Source: Clostridium_AM tanneri
GTDB taxonomy: Bacteria; Bacillota; Clostridia; Clostridiales; Clostridiaceae
DNA: 64,000 nucleotides
NCBI RefSeq assembly: GCF_033659955.1
Contig: NZ_JARUJP010000001.1
Coordinates: 1 to 64,000, forward strand
Reading direction: 5' to 3'
The first letter of the stretch is position 1. Each line of letters starts with the position of its first letter. Under the pieces are notes generated by a model. It was not told the origin of the DNA. It worked only from the letters and a program-made list of their open reading frames with translations, and made no database searches. This document shows positions 54,224-63,691 of the stretch, in pieces. The translations under genes and the position numbers were made by a program.

Positions 54224-54281
54224 TTTAATTCCCCCTATCTACCTTTCTAAAAAATTATATGCTTAAAAATTTATTTATATA

Positions 54282-54917
54282 CTACTTTTTCATAGGATAA
54301 ACATTAACTTTATTTTCAGGAATATTAAATAAATTTATTACAGCTCTTGAAATCCTAATTTCTGTAACCTTGTTTTCAGCTCCTTCTGCTACAACGCAAA
54401 CCCCTGAAACCTTTGGCTTATATGTTTTTACTATAAGAGGCTGGGATTTATCTCCTTCATTAGTGATAACTACAGTACTTCCATTGTTTTTTTGGGTTGT
54501 ATTTCTAGTACCACCCTCAGTATCCTTCTCTTCTGTTGTGCTAGTAGAATCATTTATGTTAACAGCGGGCACCTGTTCCTCTCCAGTCTCAAAGCTAACC
54601 ATTACCTCTACTTTTCCAACTCCATCAATTTGCTCTAAAGTATCTTTCAATTTTTCTTGAACTTCATTCTCGTAATCACTAGGATTCTTTTCTGTTGAAC
54701 TAGTTTTATCTGTTTTATTTTCCTTGCCGTCCCCAGAAGCGTTTAAGGTTTGCATATTAGGTACTGATGCTGTTTTAAAGGTACTATAGGTCAAAACTAC
54801 TAGGACACCTAATAAAACAACTATAGCTAAGTTGGCCATAATTTTCTTGTCAGAAGAATTTTTAGCAGTATCACTATCTTTTTTAGTGAGCTTTTCCAGT
54901 AACTTTTTCAAATCCAT
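54282..54917 (-). CDS. spoIIIAG: Stage III sporulation protein AG
   Basis: 211 residues with one helix (IMANLAIVVLLGVLVVLTYS). The region ~85-205 carries the ring domain, with KLKDTLEQIDGVGKVEVMVS and PKVSGVCVVAEGAENKVTEI. A low-complexity Thr/Glu-rich loop (~120-148) lies inside the ring domain, as in SpoIIIAG proteins where it forms a beta-triangle. It forms the large secretion-type ring of the feeding-tube channel in Bacillus. Confidence 0.93.
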   Translation of the reverse strand: MDLKKLLEKLTKKDSDTAKNSSDKKIMANLAIVVLLGVLVVLTYSTFKTASVPNMQTLNASGDGKENKTDKTSSTEKNPSDYENEVQEKLKDTLEQIDGVGKVEVMVSFETGEEQVPAVNINDSTSTTEEKDTEGGTRNTTQKNNGSTVVITNEGDKSQPLIVKTYKPKVSGVCVVAEGAENKVTEIRISRAVINLFNIPENKVNVYPMKK

Positions 54918-55081
54918 ACATTTCCTCTCCTTTTTATCTTTTTTATCCTACTTTATATGTTTTGTTTCATATTAGGTCCAAAATTTTGCACAGGTTAACT
55001 GTTTGTCTATAATTATTTATGTTTTATAATACTTTCAATTTTAAAACGTTATATGCTTACTGCAACATTAACTACTGCTAT

Positions 55082-55669
55082 TTAAAGCTTTGATACCTGG
55101 ATGATGTCCTTAGATACCTTTAACTCATCACTTAAATATTTCTTTATTTCTGTACTTTTTTCAGCATCTATGTTCTCCGTACTGTTTACAGATTTACTAT
55201 CTCCTCCTATCTGGATTCTTTTAACTTTTTCAACAGCTCCATCTTTAACTCCCACCTTAACATCTTTTATTGTAAGCTTATCATTTTCGCTATCATAAGC
55301 AGCTTCTACATCTACTTTATAATTTCCCTCAGGATACTTTTCTTTCAACTTTTTTTCACAGTTAGATTGCAAATTTAGCTTAAACACCTCTAAGGTTGTG
55401 CTTATGTTCTTTTCCTTATATTGCTTAAAGTCATTTTCAGTTTTCTTTTTATCAAAATTTTCCATTACATTAGCTGTATAAGTATTAATATCAAAGTTTC
55501 TATCAAAAATTTTAATTATTGGATTTATAAAAACTGTAATTAAGATTAATCCTAGTACAAATTTTGCATACTTTTTCATACTGTTATCCGGTAGTATCAT
55601 TTCTACAGCTGTAATAAAAAATACAGCTGTACAAATACCTATAAGCCATTCTCTAAGTGTTTGTATCAA
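55082..55669 (-). CDS. spoIIIAF: Stage III sporulation protein AF
   Basis: 195 residues. Two N-terminal helices (LIGICTAVFFITAVEMILP and FVLGLILITVFINPIIKIF) and a soluble domain with repeated Lys/Asp. The ILPDNSMKKYAKFVLGLILI stretch is the family mark. It is a membrane component of the SpoIIIA complex. 164 nt without a gene separate it from spoIIIAG. Confidence 0.92.
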   Translation of the reverse strand: MIQTLREWLIGICTAVFFITAVEMILPDNSMKKYAKFVLGLILITVFINPIIKIFDRNFDINTYTANVMENFDKKKTENDFKQYKEKNISTTLEVFKLNLQSNCEKKLKEKYPEGNYKVDVEAAYDSENDKLTIKDVKVGVKDGAVEKVKRIQIGGDSKSVNSTENIDAEKSTEIKKYLSDELKVSKDIIQVSKL

Positions 55670-55708
55670 TGTTCACCACACTCCTTCATATGTTTGCTTA
55701 TTTCCTTT

Positions 55709-56872
55709 TTATGTTCCTATCATTACCTTACCAGCAGTGGATATTATAGCTATCATTATGAAAAACATAACTGATACACATATAAGGCAGGATGTCACTA
55801 AGACAATTGAACTACCTGCAGAATTTATGCAATTTACTAACCTACTGTCACTAATTGGTTCTATGAGAGCTGCTGTTAATTTAAATAAAAAGGACATAAT
55901 AAATAATTTGATTATAGGAAAAAGCATAATGACTATAAGTACTACTAATCCAAAGCTACTCAAAGCATTTTTAAGTAAAATCGAATACCCTGCCACTGTA
56001 GATATAGCATCTGAAAGACTCTTTCCCACTATCGGTATAAAGTTATCTACTGCGAACTTAGCAGTCTTAGCAGTAACTTCGTCTATGGTCTTGGCACTGA
56101 TACCTCTTATAGTGATTATCCCAATAAAGATAGTCATTATAATTCCCTGCATCCACATAGCTACTTGATTTAATAACTTTGTAAGCTTGTCAATTTTATA
56201 CTCTGAAGATAAATTGTTTACAAATTGGAGCACGAAGGTCATACATATTATAGGGATTATAACATCTATAAATATTTTTGCACTTATAGTTATTGCTCCT
56301 ATGATGATAGGATCCATTATAGCAGCCTCCACAAATCCGCCTACACTGGCAACAAGCATTATTAGGATTGGTACTAAAGCTGTCATAAATTCTGACATCT
56401 CTTTTATAGTTGTTCTTGCAGTATCTACACCTATATAGAAACTTTTAGCCATTATTATTATCAAAAGAGAGTAACAGGCGAAGTATGCTATATTTGATAG
56501 ACTCTCACTGGTGAAAGCCTTTTGTAAGTTAGTTAAAAGTGCACAAATAAGCGCAATGACAACTAAAAGAGCTAATAATTTCAATGAAGCTGCCAGCTCT
56601 CTAAATGCATATACACTTAAATCTCTAGCTAACTTTTTAGTTGATATTTTGCCATCCCCAGTTTTTATAAAGTCCTTTACATATGTCTTGGCATCAATTC
56701 CATCTAGAAGCTCGTACTTAGTTTTCATGTTTGTAATATAATCGTAAAAGCGTTCCACCTGCTCGTTTTCAGTATTCTGTTGAGTACTTACTGCACTATT
56801 ATTAATTTCCGAAGCTTGGACATTAAAGCATGTCATAAGAATCATAAGTAAAACCAATATTATTCTCTTCAT
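55709..56872 (-). CDS. spoIIIAE: Stage III sporulation protein AE
   Basis: 387 residues with a signal peptide (IILVLLMILMTCFNVQASE) and eight or more helices from ~residue 90. Marks: KAFTSESLSNIAYFACYSLL, LVASVGGFVEAAIMDPII and FIPIVGKSLSDAISTVAGYS. It is the large polytopic subunit of the SpoIIIA channel, functioning in the mother-cell-facing outer forespore membrane. Confidence 0.94.
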   Translation of the reverse strand: MKRIILVLLMILMTCFNVQASEINNSAVSTQQNTENEQVERFYDYITNMKTKYELLDGIDAKTYVKDFIKTGDGKISTKKLARDLSVYAFRELAASLKLLALLVVIALICALLTNLQKAFTSESLSNIAYFACYSLLIIIMAKSFYIGVDTARTTIKEMSEFMTALVPILIMLVASVGGFVEAAIMDPIIIGAITISAKIFIDVIIPIICMTFVLQFVNNLSSEYKIDKLTKLLNQVAMWMQGIIMTIFIGIITIRGISAKTIDEVTAKTAKFAVDNFIPIVGKSLSDAISTVAGYSILLKNALSSFGLVVLIVIMLFPIIKLFIMSFLFKLTAALIEPISDSRLVNCINSAGSSIVLVTSCLICVSVMFFIMIAIISTAGKVMIGT

Positions 56873-56880
56873 GTTAACAC

Positions 56881-57264
56881 CTACATAATCTTTAGAATTG
56901 ACTGCAGTACAGCCATAAGTATAGGAATTGCCAATACTAAGATAAGAATTTTTCCAGCAAACTCAACCTTAGCACCTATGTTTCCCTGTCCAGCATCCCT
57001 ACATATTTCACTGCAGAAAGATGCCAAATAGGCTATTGCAAGTATTTTAAAAACAGTTGTTAAGTATATAAAATCAATGTTAGCTTTGGTAGCTAACTGT
57101 TGAATAAACTGAAGTATTGCCGTAATCTTAGTTATCATAAATATAAAAATAACTACGCCTACTGCTATACTTACATGGGCCGCCAAATCATCCCTTCGAC
57201 CTTTAAAAAGCAAGACTATAAATAATGCCATAAAGCCAAAAGCAACAATTTTTATTATTTCCAT
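56881..57264 (-). CDS. spoIIIAD: Stage III sporulation protein AD
   Basis: 127 residues with four helices. Marks: LLFKGRRDDLAAHVSIAVGV and SFCSEICRDAGQGNIGAKVE, the latter highly conserved. It belongs to the same family as SpoIIIAC. It lies 9 nt after spoIIIAC and 8 nt before spoIIIAE. Confidence 0.94.
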   Translation of the reverse strand: MEIIKIVAFGFMALFIVLLFKGRRDDLAAHVSIAVGVVIFIFMITKITAILQFIQQLATKANIDFIYLTTVFKILAIAYLASFCSEICRDAGQGNIGAKVEFAGKILILVLAIPILMAVLQSILKIM

Positions 57265-57273
57265 AATTTCCTC

Positions 57274-57471
57274 CTAAAGTTGAAACATTGTTCTTACTGT
57301 AGTAAATAACTTATTCACTAAATTTATCACCATCATGAGCACTATCAAAATACCAGCCAAATTTGTTACCACGGCATAGTCTCCTTTTCCACTGGCCTCT
57401 AAGACTTTGTTTATGAGTATTACTATGATACCTACCCCTGCAATTTTAAATATTAAACTTATATCCAACAT
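57274..57471 (-). CDS. spoIIIAC: Stage III sporulation protein AC
   Basis: 65 residues with two helices. LIFKIAGVGIIVILINKVLE followed by ASGKGDYAVVTNLAGILIVL is the family signature. RBS AAGGGGG precedes the ATG. Confidence 0.94.
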   Translation of the reverse strand: MLDISLIFKIAGVGIIVILINKVLEASGKGDYAVVTNLAGILIVLMMVINLVNKLFTTVRTMFQL

Positions 57472-57535
57472 TATACGTGCCCCCTTTTTTTATAATATTC
57501 AAAGTTATTTTCAGAAAATATTTATTTCTGTGAGT

Positions 57536-58054
57536 TTAAATTAAAATTATAACCAGCATGGCACCAAAGGAAAATCCAAGATACCTATACATTTTTAAAT
57601 TCTTACTCATCAACTCTTCTGAAATTTTAAGCTGTTTCTTTATATTCTCAAGAGTCAGTGCAAACATCTTCTGTTGCCCTTCTATATCTGATTCTCCAAG
57701 GGTCTTGGACAAATCTAATATTACATTTATATCCTCTCTTTTTAAATTGAGATCTTCTCTTTTTTTTATAAATACATTTCTAAAAGCTTCATATACATCA
57801 TCTACTTCTCCATCAAATAGCAAATTAGATATATCTTCAAAAATATCTTTTATAGGATAGTTGCTTTTTTTTGATATATCCATAATAGCCTCTGGAAGGG
57901 GAGTATGAGTATACACTATTTCATTTTGAAGCTGATGTATGCATCTACGAAGTTCATTCAACTGGTTTGTTCTTTTCTTAAATCTTTCACCATATATAAA
58001 TCCAATTCCAGTGGAAGCAAGTAAAATCATCATGCAACCAATAACTTTTAGCAT
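57536..58054 (-). CDS. spoIIIAB: Stage III sporulation protein AB
   Basis: 172 residues. N-terminal helix (IGCMMILLASTGIGFIYGE), a helical cytosolic domain resembling type II secretion GspF (RRCIHQLQNEIVYTHTPLPE, LGESDIEGQQKMFALTLENI) and a C-terminal helix. It starts 1 nt after the spoIIIAA stop; the GGAGGGGG RBS lies within the end of spoIIIAA. Confidence 0.94.
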   Translation of the reverse strand: MLKVIGCMMILLASTGIGFIYGERFKKRTNQLNELRRCIHQLQNEIVYTHTPLPEAIMDISKKSNYPIKDIFEDISNLLFDGEVDDVYEAFRNVFIKKREDLNLKREDINVILDLSKTLGESDIEGQQKMFALTLENIKKQLKISEELMSKNLKMYRYLGFSFGAMLVIILI

Positions 58055-58055
58055 T

Positions 58056-58982
58056 CTACCCCCTCCATATTACTGACTTATTGTCAAAATCATACACATA
58101 TTCTACCGTACCTACACCTTTTCTATTACTAAGCACAATAGCTCTTTTAAAAACGTTATTTTCTATAATTTCCTTAAACACTGGCCTATTGTATAAATCC
58201 TCTATGTCATATCCATGTATCGTAGTGATTAGGTTTACCCCGGAATTTAAAGCTGTTAAAACACTATCCATATCCTTGTATGTACCGATTTCATCACAGA
58301 CTATTACATCCGGAGACATACTTCTTATTGCCATTATTATTCCTTCACTTTTAGGGCATCCATCTAAAATGTCTGTTCTAATGCCAATATTAAGCTGTGG
58401 TGAGCCGCTGTAACAGGCACCAAGCTCACTTCTTTCATCAATTACACAAACTTTTCTCCCAATGAGACCTATCTTATCTATACCGTCAGATATATTACGA
58501 ACTATATCTCTAAGTAATGTAGTTTTTCCACACTTAGGTGGCGAAATAATTATTGTGTTAATTACCTGATTGTTACTTAAAATGAATTTCATAATTGAGT
58601 CTGAACAAAATAAGATTTCCCTGCAAATTCTTATGTTTACTGATGCAATATTCCTTATGGTTTTTACCTGGTTTCCTTCCACTACACACCTTCCACATAT
58701 CCCCACTCTATGTCCACCTTTAATAGTTATATATCCTTGTTTTATCTCTTCTTCAAAGGCATAAATGGAATAACTACTCATTCTCTGAATAATACTTTTC
58801 AAATCCTCTGCCCTAGGAATATATTTATGAATAATTTCCCTATTGCCAGCCTGTAGTACTAACGGCTTGTCTACTCTTATTCTTATCTCTTCTAAATCCT
58901 TTAAATTAATATAATCATCTAGAGCAGTTTTTATGTTTTGTGGTAAAATATTTAATATCTCTTTTGTATCTATCTTTCTCAT
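58056..58982 (-). CDS. spoIIIAA: Stage III sporulation protein AA, ATPase
   Basis: 308 residues of the secretion-ATPase type. Walker A is ISPPKCGKTTLLRDI (~residue 150) and the Walker B region is MSPDVIVCDEIGTYKDMDSV. RVDKPLVLQAGNREIIHKYI at the N-terminus and GGHRVGICGRCV are family marks. It is thought to power the SpoIIIA-SpoIIQ transenvelope complex. First gene of the eight-gene operon; a sigma-E promoter is expected within 58983-59067 but I could not place it. Confidence 0.95.
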   Translation of the reverse strand: MRKIDTKEILNILPQNIKTALDDYINLKDLEEIRIRVDKPLVLQAGNREIIHKYIPRAEDLKSIIQRMSSYSIYAFEEEIKQGYITIKGGHRVGICGRCVVEGNQVKTIRNIASVNIRICREILFCSDSIMKFILSNNQVINTIIISPPKCGKTTLLRDIVRNISDGIDKIGLIGRKVCVIDERSELGACYSGSPQLNIGIRTDILDGCPKSEGIIMAIRSMSPDVIVCDEIGTYKDMDSVLTALNSGVNLITTIHGYDIEDLYNRPVFKEIIENNVFKRAIVLSNRKGVGTVEYVYDFDNKSVIWRG

Positions 58983-59067
58983 CTCCTTTCTTTATATTAA
59001 TTTCTATTTTCATTTCTCTAAAATTATTCCAATTAAAATAAAAAAAGTTAAAGTATTAAAATAAAAA

Positions 59068-59103
59068 ATACCACACCAATGAATTTCTCCATTAGTGTGG
59101 TAT
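59068..59103 (-). terminator. Terminator before spoIIIA
   Basis: A 14-bp stem ATACCACACCAATG/CATTAGTGTGGTAT with one wobble and an 8-nt loop, followed on the minus strand by TTTTTTATTTT. It separates the efp/CD1247 transcript from the spoIIIA operon. Confidence 0.88.
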
Positions 59104-59130
59104 TTCTATTTTATATAGATTTATTAGGTG

Positions 59131-59529
59131 TTACTTGTCGCCTTGGCATTGACAATTGGTAATAGGCGTCTTATTATGGCAATTTGGACATGTTATCTCT
59201 TCCCTCTGACTTAGTAGTTCCTTATCAACATATATATCATCTTTACAAACAGGACAACTTAATTGGATGAAGTTATTTCCTTCGTCTTCATAGGCCTCAT
59301 ATTCGTTGTCATAAATGCCATCTTGCAATTCTGCTAAATCTTCATCAATAGCATCGATATACTGTTCCATATCTATTTGTGCTTCAGATATATCTGACAT
59401 TTCTTCTGCCATATCCTTAAGTACGTTGACAATCTCAACTAAGACTCTTCCTTCCTTAGTGTTTTTGTCAATATCTAATCCATCCACTAACCCGCTAAGG
59501 TAGGAAACCTTTGAGATAATAGAATTCAT
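59131..59529 (-). CDS. CD1247-type zinc-ribbon protein
   Basis: ATG at 59529 gives 132 residues. The N-terminal helical CD1247-like domain is IISKVSYLSGLVDGLDIDKN, then an acidic middle (~residues 58-85). The C-terminal zinc ribbon has CPVCKDDIYV and CPNCHNKTPITNCQC, a four-cysteine CxxC...CxxC site. It is common next to efp or spoIIIA in clostridia; function unknown. Confidence 0.85.
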   Translation of the reverse strand: MNSIISKVSYLSGLVDGLDIDKNTKEGRVLVEIVNVLKDMAEEMSDISEAQIDMEQYIDAIDEDLAELQDGIYDNEYEAYEDEGNNFIQLSCPVCKDDIYVDKELLSQREEITCPNCHNKTPITNCQCQGDK

Positions 59530-59568
59530 CAAATCACATCCTTAAACTTATTTTGCCATTAGTATACC

Positions 59569-60126
59569 TTAAACTCTCTCCATATATTCTCCAGTTCTTG
59601 TATCTATTCTTATAACTTCACCTTCATTTACGAATATTGGAACTGGAACAACTGCACCAGTTTCAACAGTAGCTGGTTTTAGTACATTTGTAGCAGTGTT
59701 TCCCTTAACTCCTGGATCTGTCTGAGTTACCATTAATTCAACAAAGTTTGGAGCTTCAACTGAGAAAGCTTCTCCTTTGTAGAATTTAATTACAGCAAAC
59801 ATATTTTCTTTTAAGAACTTTATAGCTCCTTCAACCTTCTCATAGTTTAATGGAATTTGCTCAAAAGTTTCTTGATCCATGAAATAGTATAACTCACCAT
59901 CTGAATACAAGTATTGCATTTCTTTTCTTTCTATAACTGCTTCTTGAAGTTTTGCAGTTGGGTTAAAAGTTGTATCAGTAACTCCTCCTGTTATAACATT
60001 TCTAAGCTTTGTTCTAACAAAAGCAGCTCCTTTACCAGGTTTAACATGAAGGAAGTCTATTACAACATACACTTGTCCATTATCTTCAAAAGTAGTTCCT
60101 TTTCTTAATTCTCCTGCTGATATCAT
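59569..60126 (-). CDS. efp: Elongation factor P
   Basis: ATG at 60126 (TTGGAGGG upstream) gives 185 residues, the family length; a 60153 start is spurious. The three domains are recognisable, with MISAGELRKG, DFLHVKPGKGAAFVRTKLRN (Lys ~32 at the tip of domain I) and GEVIRIDTRTGEYMERV. It rescues ribosomes stalled at polyproline. The gene follows pepP, a usual pairing. Confidence 0.98.
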   Translation of the reverse strand: MISAGELRKGTTFEDNGQVYVVIDFLHVKPGKGAAFVRTKLRNVITGGVTDTTFNPTAKLQEAVIERKEMQYLYSDGELYYFMDQETFEQIPLNYEKVEGAIKFLKENMFAVIKFYKGEAFSVEAPNFVELMVTQTDPGVKGNTATNVLKPATVETGAVVPVPIFVNEGEVIRIDTRTGEYMERV

Positions 60127-60253
60127 TAATGTATCCCTCCAAAATATATTCATTTTTATATTTTAACCTTTACAGGTAATTATATACAATTATTTAATTT
60201 AAATTTCAAAAAACTGATATATCAGTATAATTCATTAAAAATATGCTAATGTA

Positions 60254-61330
60254 TTATTTTATACATATAAGCTCTTTAGGTGATTTAGACAAAATCTCTA
60301 TTCCATCTTCTTTAATAATTAATAAATCTTCTATTCTAACTCCGCCAAAACCTGGTATATAAATTCCTGGTTCGTCAGTAACTACCATACCAGCTTGTAA
60401 CTCCTTAGCATTTCTATATCCCACCATTGGGGCTTCGTGAATTTGTCTTCCAACACCGTGACCTAGGCCATGTCCAAAGTAGTCTCCATATCCTTTTTCC
60501 TTAATATAGTCCCTTGCAACCTTATCTACATCTATTGCTGGGGTTCCTGGCTTAAAAGCTTTTAATGCTCTTTCCTGAGCTTCCAGAACTACATTATAGA
60601 TTTCAACCATTTTTTCTGAAGGCTCTCCTATAACAAGAGTTCTTGTCATATCTGAACAGTATCCCTCATAAACACATCCGTAGTCAAGAGTTAAAAATTC
60701 CCCTTTATTTACTACTTTATCGGTAGCTACTCCATGAGGCAAACTGGATCTAACGCCTGACGCAACAATGGAAGGGAAGGATAATGCAGTGGCTCCTAGC
60801 TTTTTCATGAAAAATTCTAGCTCTAATCCGATTTCCCTCTCTGTCATTCCTGGTTTAATAAATTTAATGATATGATCAAAAGCCTTATCAGCAATTTCTG
60901 CAGCTTTTCTTATAATGTCTAATTCACTTTCGTCCTTTATTATTCTTATTTCTTCGACTATTCCTTCCATAGGAATTAGTTCACAGCTTACTTTGCTTTT
61001 ATAGACACTGTAAGTACTGAAGGAAACTACATCTTCTTCAAAGCCTAATTTCTTTATATCATTTTTTTCAACTAACTCTGCTAAAAAGTCTGCAAAAGTA
61101 CTATTTTTGCTATACTCTAGAACTTCATAATCCTTAACCTGCTGTTTAGCTTGCTCTGTAAATCTAGAGTCCGTAATAAAAAACGCCCTATCTAATGTTA
61201 TTACTGAAAAACTCTCATCTCCAGTAAATCCACTTAAGTAATTTCTATTAGCATCTCCAACAAAAAGTACTCCTTGGAGATCTTTGCCTTTCATTTTTTC
61301 TCTCAATTTTTCTATTCTTTTTTTAAACAT
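60254..61330 (-). CDS. pepP: Xaa-Pro aminopeptidase-type M24B peptidase
   Basis: ATG at 61330 (GGGGGAAT 8 nt upstream) gives 358 residues. N-terminal creatinase-like domain (GVLFVGDANRNYLSGFTGDE). The M24 pita-bread domain contains the metal ligands: Asp in LTLDYGCVYEGYCSDMTRT, His in GHGLGHGVGRQIHE, Glu in TDEPGIYIPG and GVRIED. It removes N-terminal residues before proline. It is followed by efp. Confidence 0.95.
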   Translation of the reverse strand: MFKKRIEKLREKMKGKDLQGVLFVGDANRNYLSGFTGDESFSVITLDRAFFITDSRFTEQAKQQVKDYEVLEYSKNSTFADFLAELVEKNDIKKLGFEEDVVSFSTYSVYKSKVSCELIPMEGIVEEIRIIKDESELDIIRKAAEIADKAFDHIIKFIKPGMTEREIGLELEFFMKKLGATALSFPSIVASGVRSSLPHGVATDKVVNKGEFLTLDYGCVYEGYCSDMTRTLVIGEPSEKMVEIYNVVLEAQERALKAFKPGTPAIDVDKVARDYIKEKGYGDYFGHGLGHGVGRQIHEAPMVGYRNAKELQAGMVVTDEPGIYIPGFGGVRIEDLLIIKEDGIEILSKSPKELICIK

Positions 61331-61509
61331 ATTTAATTCCCCCAATGTAATATAGGTATAATTTTGATATTAATTTTTCCTATTTCTATAAGGATTATTC
61401 CTACTTTATTTATTCTTTAATTTCTAACTCAGAAGTATACTATATTACTACATTTCTAGATTAACAATGTTATTTTATCAAAACTTGTGATTATTTGCAA
61501 ATATTAATA

Positions 61510-61914
61510 TTACCTATTCTTAATAAAAGTCACATTTACTACAGTACTCACTTCATTGTCATGTTTTTCTATTCTAATATCTTCAATGCTATGAAAATAT
61601 TCTAAGTTCTTAAGTTCCTTTAATGTTTTCTCTTCATCATATATGTTACCTAAGAGTTCAATTTCTACTGATACTGTGTTATCCTTAGGCTCGTTGAAAC
61701 TTTTAATTTTTATATTGGAATACTGTCCTAACCCCTGCACTATGTCACTATATCCATATTTTTTTGACACTAGATGCTGATCATTTTGTTGTTCTATGAT
61801 ACGCTCTTTCCCTTCATATTTCAATAATTGCTGATGAACTTTATAATTCCCGATAATCATCACTATATTAAAAATTATACACAAGAACAGCAATAGTCTA
61901 TACTTCTTATACAT
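61510..61914 (-). CDS. PilO-like pilus assembly protein (putative)
   Basis: 134 residues: a short cytosolic N-terminus, one helix (LLLFLCIIFNIVMIIGNYKV, residues ~7-27), a coiled-coil stretch (KERIIEQQNDQHLVSKKYG) and a ferredoxin-like alpha/beta domain. The architecture matches PilO of type IV pili, and it follows the PilN-like gene by 12 nt. Sequence alone is weak, and the assignment rests on order and topology. It is the last gene of the cluster. Confidence 0.55.
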   Translation of the reverse strand: MYKKYRLLLFLCIIFNIVMIIGNYKVHQQLLKYEGKERIIEQQNDQHLVSKKYGYSDIVQGLGQYSNIKIKSFNEPKDNTVSVEIELLGNIYDEEKTLKELKNLEYFHSIEDIRIEKHDNEVSTVVNVTFIKNR

Positions 61915-61926
61915 TTATATTTCCCT

Positions 61927-62388
61927 TCACCTTAATTCTATAGAAATTCTAATCTCCTTATTATTTTGTTCTTCTGGAAGAACTAAGTTTTTTATAATAA
62001 ATTCCTCCTCTTCTTCTATGTTTTTTATTAAGGATATATAATTAAATTCTTCGCTGCTTATTTGAATATCTACTTTTTTGTTTTTTATGTAGATTTGTTT
62101 AAAAGGAATACCTGTCTCTATTATTTTATTTACCTGAGATAAAGTATCTAATGTTTTGCACTCCTTCATATCACCTTTATTTTTACCTGAATAATTACCC
62201 TCGTTGTAAAGTTTTGTTTCATTGATTCTATTATCCAAACTTTTTACTTTGTTTAGTTTAATAATTAGAAAATCTGTAAGAACTATGTTTACGATGACAA
62301 TAGCCATAATACATAGTTTCATGACTTTTCTTTTTCTGTTTAGTTTACTTTCTAAATACCATTGCGGTAGGAAAAAACCTTTGTTCAT
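61927..62388 (-). CDS. PilN-like pilus assembly protein (putative)
   Basis: 153 residues. Cytosolic N-terminus MNKGFFLPQWYLESKLNRKR, one helix (CIMAIVIVNIVLTDFLIIKL, ~26-45), then a periplasm-type domain ending in YISLIKNIEEEEEFIIKNLV. A short N-terminal tail before the helix is the place where PilN binds PilM. The gene lies between PilM-like and PilO-like genes as in other type IV pilus operons. Confidence 0.6.
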   Translation of the reverse strand: MNKGFFLPQWYLESKLNRKRKVMKLCIMAIVIVNIVLTDFLIIKLNKVKSLDNRINETKLYNEGNYSGKNKGDMKECKTLDTLSQVNKIIETGIPFKQIYIKNKKVDIQISSEEFNYISLIKNIEEEEEFIIKNLVLPEEQNNKEIRISIELR

Positions 62389-62474
62389 TTAACATGACTC
62401 CCATTGTCTTATATAATTACTAATTTAATACTAACTTAGTATGTAACTTAAATATTTTTTATTAAATAAATCCT

Positions 62475-63242
62475 TTATTTTAAAATTTGATTAATGCTAT
62501 ATTCTTTATCAAGTTCCCCCAAATCCTCACAGATATGATCTTTACTTAAGGATTCGATTAGCTCTTTATTAAAAAAGTTTAAGAAGAATATAGCAGGTAT
62601 CTCTTTAGCTTTACTTAAAATGTTGCATTTCACTATAAAAATATCTAGTTCTTCTTTAAGACCTTCTAAATTGAAGTTTTTTAAAACAGTATTACCTACT
62701 ATTCTATCTTTGTAATATCCTACTAGGTAAACATTACCTTCCAGTGAGAAAACTAGTACATAATTTTCTGATTTAATTTGATTCCTATAGCTGTTCAATA
62801 TACAAAACTGTACAGGATATATTCCTTTTACTTCTCCGCCGGTTTCTATACACTTTTCTACTAAATTTACTCCATTCCAGTTTAAGCAAAATACAATAAT
62901 ATCTAAACTATTTCCGTTATCTTTCAGAATTTCATAAGTAAACATTATACTATCTAAATTTTCGAACCTAACCCTTAGTTCCTGTTTAATAATAAAATAT
63001 AGCTTTTCTTTTGACACCTTTGGCAACGTTATAAGTTTTACATATACTTCTTCACCATGAACAACTATGAATAAGTTTTTGTTTCTCACATGAATTTTGA
63101 TGTCTTGTATGCTATCTGCCTCTATTTTTAGACTTTCCTCTTTTCTTCTTTTATTTATTCTATGTAAAAGGCTTATGCTAAATAAATCTCTATAGCTCAT
63201 ATGATTTTCGAATATCTCTAATATACCTTTTTTAGCAATCAT
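62475..63242 (-). CDS. PilM-like protein, short (putative)
   Basis: ATG at 63242 is chosen (AAAGGAGAA 8 nt upstream), giving 255 residues, about 100 shorter than typical PilM. Visible are DIKIHVRNKNLFIVVHGEEV, ITLPKVSKEKLYFIIKQELR and MFTYEIL, matching the PilM region that follows the first actin-like motif. LVFSLEGNVYLVGYYKDRIV could correspond to the second nucleotide-binding part. An intact actin-type phosphate loop is not evident. It would form the inner platform of the pilus machine with the PilN-like protein. Confidence 0.55.
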   Translation of the reverse strand: MIAKKGILEIFENHMSYRDLFSISLLHRINKRRKEESLKIEADSIQDIKIHVRNKNLFIVVHGEEVYVKLITLPKVSKEKLYFIIKQELRVRFENLDSIMFTYEILKDNGNSLDIIVFCLNWNGVNLVEKCIETGGEVKGIYPVQFCILNSYRNQIKSENYVLVFSLEGNVYLVGYYKDRIVGNTVLKNFNLEGLKEELDIFIVKCNILSKAKEIPAIFFLNFFNKELIESLSKDHICEDLGELDKEYSINQILK

Positions 63243-63691
63243 TTTAATTCTCCTTTCAGAAAAGAATAATCTATACACCCATAAACAACAGATGATCCAT
63301 CAACTCTGTATTCATAAAGTTCTTCCTTATAAAATTTACCCTTCAAATAATATTGGACTAAGAAACAATCCTTGTCTTTATTATACTGCACAGTGGATTC
63401 TTCATAACTTAATGAAAAGTTGTCTAAAGAATTAAAAAACCTTTTTATTTCTTCTTCACTTATGTTTTTAATATTTTCATATATATGCTGATCTAGTGCT
63501 GTAAGAATATATTCCCTATGTTTATGTTCCTTGCCAATCTTAAGTATATTTCTCTCCGTTCTTTCAACATTTTGTTTTATCAATATCTCCATTTTATAGC
63601 ACCCTAATGCTATAAAAAGACATAAGCTGCAAATAGTTAAAGTGTATATTAAGATGTAGCCCTTACTTTTAATCTCTCTAACCCTAAACAT
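63239..63691 (-). CDS. Pseudopilin-like protein
   Basis: 150 residues. REIKSKGYILIYTLTICSLC carries a Gly-Tyr junction followed by a ~20-residue helix, similar to a prepilin peptidase site, but lacks the Glu at +5. The remainder is polar with an EELYEYRVDGSSVVYGC region. It is probably a PilX/ComG-type minor pseudopilin. The reading frame overlaps the partner gene by 43 nt at the 5' end and the PilM-like start by 4 nt. Confidence 0.5.
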   Translation of the reverse strand: MFRVREIKSKGYILIYTLTICSLCLFIALGCYKMEILIKQNVERTERNILKIGKEHKHREYILTALDQHIYENIKNISEEEIKRFFNSLDNFSLSYEESTVQYNKDKDCFLVQYYLKGKFYKEELYEYRVDGSSVVYGCIDYSFLKGELK

